Made by a program: the position numbers and the translations under genes | The notes under the pieces: model-generated | Databases searched by the model: none | The model's input: the letters and a program-made list of their open reading frames with translations, nothing else | Told to the model about the DNA's origin: nothing | NCBI GenBank assembly: GCA_947471745.1 | Contig: CANJKZ010000078.1 | Location: 3,848,501-3,912,500, forward strand | DNA: 64,000 bases | From: Closterium sp. Naga37s-1 | Lineage: Eukaryota > Streptophyta > Zygnematophyceae > Desmidiales > Closteriaceae | Direction: 5' to 3' | Part shown: piece by piece, positions 42,175-52,573 of the stretch | Position numbering within the stretch: the first letter of the stretch is position 1 | Layout of the letters: every line of letters starts with the position of its first letter

Positions 42175-44242
42175 ATGGGTACCACCGAGACTTCGTCAAC
42201 GACGAATGCGCCAACAACCCCTTCCTTTCCGGCGGACTTTCCTTTCGAAGAAGGAGCAAGTGGTGGCACGCCTCATCAACGAAGAGGCGAGGCGCACGAA
42301 ATTGCATGGCGATGCAATCGGTGCGGCACACTTCTCCCGCGATGCGAAGGCGAAAGGGACGGGTCACTTCAAGCGGCGCAACGACGGCAACAACCGCGGG
42401 AGTTCGAACGGGAGCGCGGCGACCTCAAGCTCATCACGAGGAGGATCGGCCAACGTCAATCGAGCTCGTGCGCGAGAGGGTGCTTGTCGTTTTTGCAAGA
42501 AGACGGGACATTGGTGGCGCGATTGTCCCGTTAAACCGGCAAATTGGAGGTCGTCTTCAAGTGACGACAACCGGCACGCGCATGTGGCGACATGCGACAA
42601 CAACGACCGGGAGTTCATCTTCGTCGCAAGTGGAACGACCGTCGGTGGTGTTGACGCGTGGGTACTCGACACGGGTGCTACTCAACATATGACGGCGTGC
42701 GCGACGCTTCTCAACAACGTGACAACGGTAGCTTCCGTTAAGCGCGTGATGTTCGGCAACCGTGACACGTTGGACGTCACGGGACAAGGCGACTTGCGGC
42801 TCATGGTGGACGGCGGTCCACTCACCATCAAGAACGTCTTGGTGGTTCCCGGGCTCGGCGCCAACCTCCTCCCCGTTTCCCAATTCACACACAAGGGGAT
42901 GCGTGTGAATATTGAAGGGACCATGATGTCGTTGAGCACGGCGGACGGAGTACACATCGGCACGGCACGCCAAGCGGGTGGACTCTTCGTGCTCGACACT
43001 CTCCCTAGCGTGGCATCGGCTCAAGCGGCTACCTCGACAACCTCTCTCTCAACGTGGCATAATCGGCTTGGCCACCTCCACCTCGCCGCTATTCATGCTA
43101 TGGCAACGAAAGGGATTGTCGACGGCTTGGATTTTGTGCGCTCGAGTGGAGACGACGAGAAGTGTGTCGGTTGCCTTGAAGGGAAAATGGCACGGAAGCC
43201 TTTTCCACCAAGTACGAAGCCGAATGCCTCCGAACCTCTCAAGCTTGTTCACACGGACTTGTGCGGACCCATCACTCCCGCGTCGAAGGGCGGCGCACAC
43301 TACATCCTCACGCTCATTGACGACGCGACGCGGATGTGTTGGATTCGACTTCTCAAGCACAATGACGCCACGTCAACCGCCATCAAGCAATGGGTGGCAG
43401 ATGTGGAGAAGGAAAGCGGCTTCAAGGTCAAGCGCTTTCGCTCGGATGGAGGTGGCGAATATACCGCTCGGGAGCTCGGCGATTGGTTGAAAGGGCGTGG
43501 GACCGCGCATGAGTTCTCGACGCCGTATACGCCTCAACAAAATGGAGCCGCCGAACGCTTGAACCGTACGCTCATGGAGTCGGCACGGAGTCTCCTCTCC
43601 CATGCTCACGCGGAGAAGCATTGGTGGGGAGAGGCGGTTACGTTGGCAACTTGGATTCGCAACCGGTGCGTGACCAAGGCGTTGCCCAACAAGACGCCTC
43701 TTGAGGCTTGGAGCGGTACGAAGCCGGACGTCACCGACCTTCGCACGTTTGGGTGTACGTGCTACTATCATGTACCCGACGTCACACGGACCAAGCTTGA
43801 GGCTAAGGCGCGGGTGGCGATATACTTGGGACCAAGCGTGGATCACAAGGCATGGCGTGTGTGGGACTTGAAGCACGGGAAGCTCGTGGTGTCACGCGAC
43901 GTGGTGTTCTATGAAGACACCTTCCCGTCCAAGTCCATGAACGTGCCCTCGGTCATCATCGTCTCTCCTCCCTTGGATGTCGCGGATGAGGCGGATGAAG
44001 CTCCTACGGGTTCTCCTCCTAGTACGAATGAGGGGGAGAATGGATCGGGTGCGGTTGGAGTGAGTGGGGATGAAGGAAATGCCAAAGAAAGTGACCCTTC
44101 ATCTCCTCCTACTATCACTCCCACCCTCGCATCCACTCGCACTCGGAGGAACCCTCATCCCAACTCCAAGTATGATGGCTATTCTCTTCTGGCGGGGGAC
44201 GATGAGGGAGGGGGAGATGCTATGTGTCTTGAGGCATACACT
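42175..44242 (+). pseudogene. gag-pol: Copia E gag remnant, protease and integrase
   Basis: Start ATG at 42175 (MGTTETSSTTNAPTTPS). Near 42245 the frame shifts and most of the capsid part is missing; the text resumes in another frame with EQVVARLINEEARR. Then follow the zinc knuckle CRFCKKTGHWWRDC (C-X2-C-X4-H-X4-C), protease LDTGATQHM, the pre-integrase HNRLGHLHL with CVGCLEG, and the integrase core with HTDLCGP, FRSDGGGEY and TPQQNGAAERLNR, plus a C-terminal LEAWSGTKPDVTDLRTFG. From 42206 to the D insertion the frame is unbroken. RT is absent: after D only about ten residues (DTPSTYQGA) look like the pol linker. Confidence 0.88.
44238..44242 (+). other. Target-site duplication of Copia D, left copy
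   Basis: ACACT, repeated at 51842-51846. Joining across D keeps the E reading frame (EAYT, then DTPSTY). Confidence 0.92.
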
Positions 44243-44372
44243 TGTGAGAATCATGAGAGGAATGAATGAACTAGAAAGGAGATGGGTACAAGTAGAGAAC
44301 ACAAAAGTGTTGTACCCTCTAAGAACTACCCCACTACAGCCTAAACAGACTATAGCAGATATAAGTTTGACA
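44243..44372 (-). repeat. 3' LTR of Copia D
   Basis: 130 bp, minus strand TGTCAAACTTATATCTGC to ATTCTCACA. Same sequence as 51712-51841 by eye. CACCCCCATA follows at 44373, the complement of the G-rich tract. Confidence 0.93.
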
Positions 44373-44483
44373 CACCCCCATAGGCAAAGTGGGGGAGAAC
44401 AAGAGGTCACAAGACCAGTCAAGAAAGACAAAGCAAGCTCAGGGTGGATCACAAAGTCACCACGCAGTCTGAGCACAAGCAAA

Positions 44484-44497
44484 TGGCCACAAGGCCA
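44484..44497. repeat. Conserved small hairpin in the Copia 3' non-coding part
   Basis: TGGCCACAAGGCCA, a perfect 5-bp stem with a 4-base loop. The same word is at 19887-19900 (C) and 15813-15826 (B), and a variant at 15739-15752 (A), always between the pol stop and the 3' LTR. Confidence 0.7.
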
Positions 44498-44601
44498 GTT
44501 CACATGCAGAGTTATATAAAGGAGAACAAAAAATACAGTGAATACAACCTAGCAAGTGTAAGCATGCAGGTATATGTATGAAGAGTACAGTACAGGCAGA
44601 G

Positions 44602-47600
44602 TCAAGAAGAAAGCAAGTGAGGCACAGTAGGTACAAGGCCTAACACAGTACAGAAACGCTGATGATCACAAGGCTGAAGTGCCTTGGTGAAAACATCAGC
44701 AGTGTTAGCCTGAGAGGCCACGTAAGCAAGACGAAGCTGGCCACGCTGCTGCAACTCTCGAGCAAGGAAGTAGCGCAGAGCAATGTGCTTCGTTCTGTGC
44801 TCCAGTTTGTGCTCCTGACACAAGGCCAGCATTGCCTTGTTGTCGACGTACAGAACTGGAGGAGAACGAGGCGCCTCTCCCAAGTCGGTCAGCAGGTAGG
44901 TGAGCCAGCGTAGCTCCTGTGCAGCCATGGCCCCAGCGTAGATCTCAGCCTCACAACTGGAGCTGAGAACAGAAGAAAAGCGGGTAGACCGCCAAGAGAC
45001 AGAACCGGAGCCAAGACTGAAGGTGTAACCCTGTGACGACCGCTGCGTAGCCAAGTAGTCAATCCAGGACGCGTCAGCGTGACCAGTGAGGACAACTCGA
45101 GCCCGTCCTCCAAGCACGAGCCCCATGCCCGATGTACTGCACAAGTATCGCAACACCCTCTTCGCAGCATCCCAGTGCACCTTTCGGTGCCTGCCGGGAG
45201 CCACGTAGCGAGCCAGAAGGCTAAGAGGGTATGCGAGGTCAGGTCGTGTGCAAGTCATCAGGTACATGAGGCAGCCCACAAGCTCTGGATACGGGCCACT
45301 CGGCTCTACGGACTCGTCCGAAGGTGGAGCTGAGAGCGAGTGACCGGTAGGCAGAGGAGTGGACTGTGGCGAGGAGTACGTGAAGCCGAAGCGCTGAAGG
45401 ACCTGCTGCACCATGTGTGACTGAGTCAAGGTAATGGTGCGCTGTGCTCTGTCCCGGGTGATCCGCAAGCCAAGATAGCTTGTCAGCTCACCCAGGTCTG
45501 TGCACGTGTGTCTCTTCTGCAGTTCGGACATCACGTGGGCGAGTGCCTCAGTGTCAGCAGTAGCAAAGACAAGGTCGTCTACGTACACGAGAACGTAGAA
45601 CGGCGGCAGAGTAGTGTCAGTGCGTAAAAACAGAGAAGGGTCAGAAGTGGAAAGAGCAAAACCAAGAGCAGCAAGGGTCGTCCTAAGTGTGTCGTGCCAC
45701 TCACGGGGTGCCTGGCGGAGACCGTAGACTGGCCGCCGGAGGCTCCACTGGGTACCAGCAGGAAACGACCCAGTGAAACCAGGTGGGCGGCGCAGCCAGA
45801 TCTCCTCATGCAGGCTGCCCTGGAGGAAGGCTGTGCTGAAGTCAAGCGAGTGGAGCTCGTAGTCACGCTGAGCAGCTACATGCAGCAGTACCCGAAGAGT
45901 GGTCATCTTCGGGGTAGGGGAGAAGGTCTGAAAGAAGTCAACTCCCTGTCGCTGACTGAAACCACGTGCAACGCAGCGCGCCCTGAAGGCAGGCGGAGAA
46001 CCCGGCGGCCGCTTCACCCTGAAGATCCACATGCCACTGATGATGTTCGCCCCAGGTGGGGGAACCTCGTCTACGTAGGTGCCAGTGGACTTCCAGGAAG
46101 CCATCTCGGCGTCCATGGCTGCCTGCCACTGAGAGGAGTAGGGACCCTCTATCGCCTCTGCGTAAGAGCGCGGGGTCGGGATGTCTGGTGCATCCGGGTC
46201 TCCCTCAGGGGCAATCAGCATGGACACGAGATGAGGTACAGAAGCAGCAAAGCACTCAAACTCCTCCTGTCTGTCCTCAAGAACGTCCGTGCCAAGAGCA
46301 CACTCACCCCCGACGGACGGAGGACAGACAGACGCTGACTCGGTAACAAGACTGGTGGCGTAGTCTAGACGACAGTGAGCAGCAAAGTCGACAAGCTCAG
46401 CAACTAAGGCAAACGCAGCAGTGGACTCAAACAAAGGGTCAGTGACAGCAGTGGCCAGAAAGCGCGTGACAGCTGGACTATCAGCACGTAGGGAGTCAGA
46501 CGCAGGGTCCGGACCAGCAGGAAGAGAGGACGCAGGAGGAGACGGCAAAGGGACACGCTGCGGAGCAGTGGAAGGACGCAGAGTCATAGAGTGAGTGCCA
46601 GGGACAGGAGGAGGACGCGGACGCGAAACACGACCAGTGCGAACAGTACGGACAGGTGACGCAGAACGAGACTCAGGCGACACAGGACGAGACTCAGGCT
46701 CACGACGCTCCGTAAGACCTCTAGTCGGTCCAGAGTAAGGAGAGGGACCAGGCAGAGGAGAGGCCGGCTGGAACTGCGACTGGGACTGGACAGGCGGTGG
46801 ACTCAGGAAAGGAGGAGGAGGACGACCAGGAGAAGGCGGAGAGCCAAGAACCTGCTGAAGAAGCGGAACGTAGTACGGCCGCGGCCGCGCAGCGCCTCCA
46901 GAAACAGCAGAGACAGAACCCTCAGCCCCAGGGTCTCTAGTCCCAGTAGCACCTCCAGCAGCTCCAGCACCAGCAGCACCTCCAGTAGCTCCAGCACCAG
47001 TAGCACCTCCAGCAGCTCCAGCACCAGCAGCACCACCAGCAGCTCCAGCACCACCAGCAGCTCCAGCACCAGCAGCACCTCCAGAAGCTCCAGCACCAGT
47101 AGCACGTCCAGCAGCTCCAGCACCAGCAGCACCACCAGCAGCTCCAGCACCAGCAGCACCTCCAGTAGCTCCAGCACCAGCAGCACCTCCAGCAGCTCCA
47201 GCACCAGCAGCACCTACAGTAGCTCCGGCACCAGCAACACCTCCAGCAGCTCCAGCACCAGCAGCACCTCCAGCAGCTCCAGCACCAGTAGCACCTCCAG
47301 CAGCACCAGCAGCAGCAGCACCCCGACAGCGCCGAGAGTACCACTCACGAAGCTGCTGAGGAGAGAGAGGCTCCCGTCGCAACGGGACACCTAGAGCACC
47401 TCCAGACGCAGCACGTGCAGGCGCAACACTCCCAGGCTCAGCACCCCCAGGCTCAGCACTCCCAGACTCAGCACCCCCAGACTCAGCACCCCCAGGCTCC
47501 ACACGCTCAGGCTCAGCACCCCCACGCTCCACACGCTCAGGCTCAGCACCCACAGGCCCCGCACCCACAGGCTCAGCACCCCTAGTAGCACCTGAGTCGA

Positions 47601-50600
47601 CAGCTACCTCGACCGGCTCGGCAGGGTCTACCTGGGACACACCTGAGGGGGCAGGACCCTGGGGGGGGAGGGGGTCTACCGGGGGAGTACCTGGTGCCAG
47701 GAAGAGCGGCAGGGGGGGGGGGAGAGGCAGTGCGGTAGGGGAAGAGACGGTAGTACGACACCGACTCGTCAAACGTGACGTCCTGAGAGGACAGAACACG
47801 ACGCGAGGTGGGGTGGTAGAACTGCCACCTGGGTGCGTCAGGAGGGAAGCCAAGGAAGACACAGGGAATGGCACGGGAGGACAGCTTGTCCGCTGTAGTA
47901 TCGCGGACAAAAGCTCGAGATCCCCAGACACGGAACGCGAACGCATCGCCAACCTTCCCCGTCCACCGCAGAGTAGGTGTGGTCTCCGGCAAGGAGACAC
48001 GAGGCTGAAGGTTGATCTGATGCGCAGCGTACTGAACCGCGAACGGCCACAGAAAATGGGGAGCAGCCGCATGGATCATGGACGTACGAGCGACGTCCAT
48101 GACCATGCCAATGCGGCGCTCAGCAATCCCATTTTGCTGCGGGGAGGCCGGAAGCGTGAACGTCTGGCGGATGCCCTCCGAACGACAGAAGGCCCTCAGG
48201 AGGTCGGAGGAAAACTCCCCACCTCTGTCTGAGTGCAGACGCAGAACAGGAAGGTCCGAGCCGAAACTCTCACTGAGCTGGCGACGAGCACCGCGGATCC
48301 AGTCGATCAACACCTCAGGGACCTCACCCTTGCTGCGCAAGGGGAAGACTGTGGTGTAACGCGAGTAGTCGTCAACGACCAGTAGGAAGAAACGCTCGTG
48401 ACCCTGTCCACGGACGCGGGCTGGGCCCCACACGTCCATGTGAAGAGTCTGCAGAGGAGCCTCAGTCGGAGGGAACGAGGAGGAGTGAGGAGCGGCGCGC
48501 TGCCGGCCCTCGACACAAGGAACACAGGTGGGGGCAGGCCCCGGAGGAAGGGGAGGGAGGGACCTGGGGAGACCAGAGACAAGGGCACGGGAGGCCATAC
48601 CTCGAAGACAAGGCAGGGAGGGGTGACCAAGGCGGTGGTGCCAAAGGAGAGTCTCGTGCGACAGAGGACGACACGAGCAGGGGGCAGACGAAGGACTAGA
48701 CATGGACGCGGCAGCAAACACCTGACTAGACGCAGCTACCTGACCAGACGCAGCTACCTGACCAGACGCAGGGACCGGAGGAGGCGTAGTAGTCAGTGTG
48801 TACAGACTCGATTTTGGCCGACGGGTGAACGTGGCCAGGTGGCGGCCCGTCCGAGAGCAAGTGCAGTGTGGGTCACACGCTGACCTCCAGGGGTGAACTG
48901 GTCAACCCACGCGTCCTGGAGGTCAGCTCCACTCACCAAGTTCGTAGAGAACGAGGGGAGGTGGAGTCCCGACAGCAAGCCCGACGGGGCCGCAGGACAC
49001 GGTAAAACTGTAGAGGAGTGTGCAAGGACTGGGCCCCCTGAGGGGTCAGCAAGGGAGACCGCAACAGGCCGACTGAGCGGCGTGAGCGTGGTGCTGTCTC
49101 TAAAGAAAGAGCGCGAAGCACCAGAGTCAAGTGTGAAAGTGTGCAAGGACTCAGTAGGTGCAGTACCAGAGAGAGTAGACGTACCAGCACCTGGAGCAGC
49201 AGACGCACAAGTACCTGGAGCAGCAGACGCACTAGCACCTAGAGCAGCAGCCGCACTAGCGCCTAGAGCAGCAGCCGCAGTGCCCGGTTCGGGCGGGACA
49301 CTCAGGTAACAGTCACCCTCAGTAATATCAGCAAGAGCATACATGGCAGCAAGGATAGCATCAAAATCTAGATCAAAGATAGGCACATTCTGCAGAAGCA
49401 GATCATGCCAGCGAGGGAGCTCAACAGCGTCAGGAAACTGGGTACGCCAAGCGTCAGTCAAGCGACCGAAGCAGCGCTGCGTGGTGTGTGGGAGCCCACA
49501 CACCTCCCCACTACGAGTGCCGGTGCGAAGAACGTAAGTGCAGGGACCTGCACTCCCAGACCTCCCACGCCCAGCGTACCACTCACGAAGCTGCTGAACC
49601 GACGGGGTCTCACGGGTGCGCAGCTGCTGCTGGCGCTGGCTGCCACCAAAGCCTCCACGCTGCGCGGCTGCACCTCGACCAGCACCACCGCCGCCTCCAC
49701 CTCCACCACCGCTGCCGCTGCCTCCACCACCTCCGCCACCGACGGCACGACCTCCACCGCCGCCACTGAAGCCCCCACTCCCGGTACCACCCCCACCTCC
49801 ACCGCCACCCGCTCCGCCTCCTCCACCGCTTCCGCCGCCGCCCCCGCCACCCCCTCCACCACCCTTGCTCCCCTTGCCCTTGCTGTTGCGGCGTCTCCCA
49901 CTAGGGGCAGACGCAGCTCCGACCTCCTCAGTGCCAACGAGGTCGACAGCAGCAGCAGAAGCAACAGAGGGGAGAAGGGGGACAGGGGAACACCCCTCAA
50001 AGAAGGGGGTGCGACGGTCGCCGCGAGAAGCACCTACAGCTAAGATACTCTTCTCAGCTGCAGCAAGGCGCTCCTCTAGCAGGTCGACAGTCAGCTCGGT
50101 GGGGCAAAGGGAGAGAAAGTGGTCCCTGACTGAAGAAAGGGAGTCAGGGAGGTGGGTGACTAGGTAGTAAAGGGTGATGTACATGGGGGGGGGGGTTCTT
50201 GGCACAGAAATCAGTGGGAAGGGCAGCGCGGTAGCGGGCGTCACTAGTGCGAAGGTGAGCAACTAGGTCAGCGACTGTGGCAAAGGCGGCAAGGTCAGGG
50301 AAAAGGTACGGCAGCATGAGGCGACTGAGGGCAGCAGTGGCAGGGGAGGAGTAGCGTGCAACTACAGCGTCGTACAAAGACTGAGCAGTCTTGTACTGGC
50401 CAAAGTGTGCACGCTCAGCAGGCGGCAGGTGACTACGAACAGCAAGACGAGCAACAGCGTCACGAGTGGTCCACTGCGAGCGAACAGTACTGTCAGCAGT
50501 GGCAGTAGGAGCAGTGGAAACACCGGACGTGTGATCGAAAAGGGATACCCCATCCCTAGAATCACACTGAAGAAAGAGCTGTAGGTCATCAACCCATACG

Positions 50601-50656
50601 TCAAAGTCAACTGCACGTCCCTCAGAGTCAAAGGTGAGAACTGTAGGACTAGCCAT
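44602..50656 (-). pseudogene. gag-pol: Copia D gag-pol polyprotein, frameshifted
   Basis: Starts MASPTVLTFDSEGRAVDF at 50656. Gag, glycine-rich part, CTYVLRTGTRSGEVCG with HTTQRC, and protease LDSGASRSFFRD (about 49120) lead to integrase (HHRLGHPSLP, MDVWGP, HSDRGGEF, PQQNGIAERR), an A/G linker (about 46940-47330), RT with YVDD (about 45575) and RNase H (HADASWIDY, SCEAEIYAG, YVDNKAML), ending at 44602. Three shifts: an 11-base C-run at 50185-50195, an extra two bases at about 48867-48870, and an 11-base C-run at 47712-47722. With identical LTRs these could be read errors, in which case the element may be intact. Confidence 0.88.
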
Positions 50657-51087
50657 AGCAGCAGTAGGAGCAGTAGCAAGAGGAGCAGCAGTAGCAGCAG
50701 TAGCAGCAGTGCAGCAGTAGCAGCAGCGGTGCGGCTCGGCTAGGCGGCGCGGCTCGGCTGGGCGGCGCGGCTCGGCTGGGCGGCGCGGCTCAGCTTACCA
50801 GAGACAGGTGCAAGGGCGGGCCGTGACTGCAGGGGCCGCGCCAGCAGGGGTCAGCAGGGGCTCGTCAGCAGGGTCCGGCAGGGGCGCGTCAGCAGGGGCC
50901 GGCAGAGGCGCGTCAGCAGGGGCCGGCAGGGGCGCGCCAGTAGGGGCTCGTCAGCAGGGGCCGGCAGAGGCGCGCCAAGAGGGGCCGCGCCAGCAGGGGC
51001 CGGCAGGGGCTCGTCGGCAGGAGCCGGCCGGGGGCGCGCCAGCTGGGGCGCGTCAGTTGGGGCCGGAAGGGGGCGCGAGGAGCCGCT

Positions 51088-51126
<39 letters not shown>

Positions 51127-51695
51127 CGCGAAGGGCCGTGAGGGGGCCGTAAAAGGGGCCGAGAAGGGGCCGCAATGGGCCGTTAGAGGGGCCGCGAAGG
51201 GCCGCGAGGGGCCGCGACAGGTCGCTAAAGGGGTCGCGAAGGGCCGTGACGGGGCCGCGACGGGCCGTCAGAGGGGCCGCGAAGGGCCGCGAGGGGCCGC
51301 GACGGGTCGCTAAAGGGACCGCGAAGGGCCGTGACGGGGCCGCGAAGGGCCGTTAGAGGGGCCGCGAAGGGCCGCGACGGGTCGCTAAAGGGGGCCGCGA
51401 AAGGCCTTAAGAGGGGCCGCGAAGGGCCTTAAGAGGGGCCGCGAAGGGCCTTAAGAGGGGCCGCGAAGGGCCTTAAGAGGGGCCGCGAAGGGCCTTAAGA
51501 GGGGCCGCGAAGGGCCTTAAGAGGGGCCGCGAAGGGCCTTAAGAGGGGCCGCTAAGGGCCGCGAAGGGGCAGCGACGGGCCACTGAGGGCCTCGAAGGGC
51601 AGGCGTGAGGGCGCAGCTAGGACAAATGCGACGCGCGCCTCGGGCAGGTAAGGAAAAAAAAAAAAATTGTAGTGGTGGGCCCTAAAAAAAAATCG
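50657..51695 (-). repeat. GC-rich tandem leader of Copia D
   Basis: Three blocks (plus-strand reading): units of about 20-24 bp around CAGCAGGGGCCGGCAGGGGC at 50830-51070; a 37-base G-run at 51090-51126; then GGGCCGCGAAGGGCC-type units ending in seven exact 22-bp copies marked by GGCCTTAAGAGGGGCCGCG at about 51403-51558. Confidence 0.88.
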
Positions 51696-51711
51696 AACCA
51701 GCTCTATACCA
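51696..51711 (-). other. Primer-binding site of Copia D
   Basis: Minus strand TGGTATAGAGCTGGTT next to the 5' LTR. Relative to the usual site it lacks the TC after TGGTA. Confidence 0.75.
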
Positions 51712-51841
51712 TGTGAGAATCATGAGAGGAATGAATGAACTAGAAAGGAGATGGGTACAAGTAGAGAACACAAAAGTGTTGTACCCTCTAAGAACTACCC
51801 CACTACAGCCTAAACAGACTATAGCAGATATAAGTTTGACA
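51712..51841 (-). repeat. 5' LTR of Copia D
   Basis: 130 bp, the same sequence as 44243-44372, followed outward by ACACT. Confidence 0.93.
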
Positions 51842-52246
51842 ACACTGACACCCCGTCCACCTACCAAGGCGCTACGGGGCAACGCTGGACAGTTGCTCTG
51901 CTGCAGCGTTGGCACACCGTCGACCTGCTGTGTTGGCAGGTCGCCTTGCTGTAGTGCTGGCGCGGCTCCTCTACGCAACGCTGGCAGGCGATCGACCATG
52001 CTGTGCTGTCTGTCGACCAAGCTAGCTGCAGAGTTGCTAGGTGGCTAATGTAGTCATTCTTGTCATTGCTTGTTAAAGAAAAAAAAACCAATCCTGTAAC
52101 TCCAACTTTGCTAGTGAAACTCTTGCCAATTTCTCCCGTGATTGTGCAAGCACCAAGGAACTAGGCAAAGCTACGATCACCTCATAGTAGTTCGTGCCAA
52201 CCCCATAGTCTAGCTCACTACCGTTGTAGAGTTTCTCTCTTTAGAA
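51842..52246 (+). other. Copia E sequence and unknown filler after D
   Basis: The first 30 bases continue the E linker (DTPSTYQGA). The next 170 bases hold repeated CGCTGG, GCGTTGG and TGTGCTG words with stops in all useful frames, then AT-richer sequence to the E 3' LTR. RT is missing here. Confidence 0.5.
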
Positions 52247-52573
52247 AAGAACCCGGCAAAGCCCGAAATTGTGAACGCGGACGTCGCGGAATTTGGACGC
52301 GATCCTGAGTCCGAATTTCCGGCGAGTCGCGCGCGGTTAGATGTTACAATTGTGCTTGCATGTTTTAGCTATAAAACAGAGAGCAAATTCCAGAGAGTTC
52401 ACTTGTACCCATCCTTGCATTATAATAATTTTCTCTTTCAATTCTCAGCCGATTTCAGAGATTCAAAGTACCACTGATTCCTTGCTCCGAGCCCGTCGGA
52501 ACGATCTGAGTCTTGGTTCCTAACTCGCCAAGTAGAATCTGTGGCGTCACTAGGAGTGAGACGGTTTCCTTCA
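52247..52573 (+). repeat. 3' LTR of Copia E, 5'-truncated
   Basis: Starts within the LTR at about GAACCCGGCAAAG and ends TTTCCTTCA. The first roughly 270 bp of the LTR are absent. A TATAAAA lies at 52370-52376. Confidence 0.82.

Larger units (their letters stand above)
44243..51841 (-). mobile_element. Ty1/Copia retrotransposon D, youngest copy
   Basis: 7599 bp with ACACT duplications, two 130-bp LTRs that I read as identical, a primer site, 1-kb GC-rich leader, full-length gag-pol and a G-rich tract. No in-frame nonsense codon was found, in contrast to A-C; the coding region is interrupted only by three small indels. Confidence 0.93.
41513..52573 (+). mobile_element. Ty1/Copia retrotransposon E (defective, split by D)
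   Basis: A different lineage from A-D: a 615-bp LTR starting TGTTGGAAGTG, a classical CCHC knuckle and a DTGA protease. It is flanked by AGGTC (41508-41512) and AGTTC (52574-52578), one mismatch, probably a target duplication with one change. Most of gag, all of RT/RNase H and the first part of the 3' LTR are missing. Element D sits at 44243-51841. Confidence 0.85.

Noticed and set aside
46803..47344. Leu- or Cys/Trp-rich frames in the A/G linker of Copia D
   Set aside because: Alternative frames of the GCT/GGT repeat; the polyprotein frame continues on both sides.
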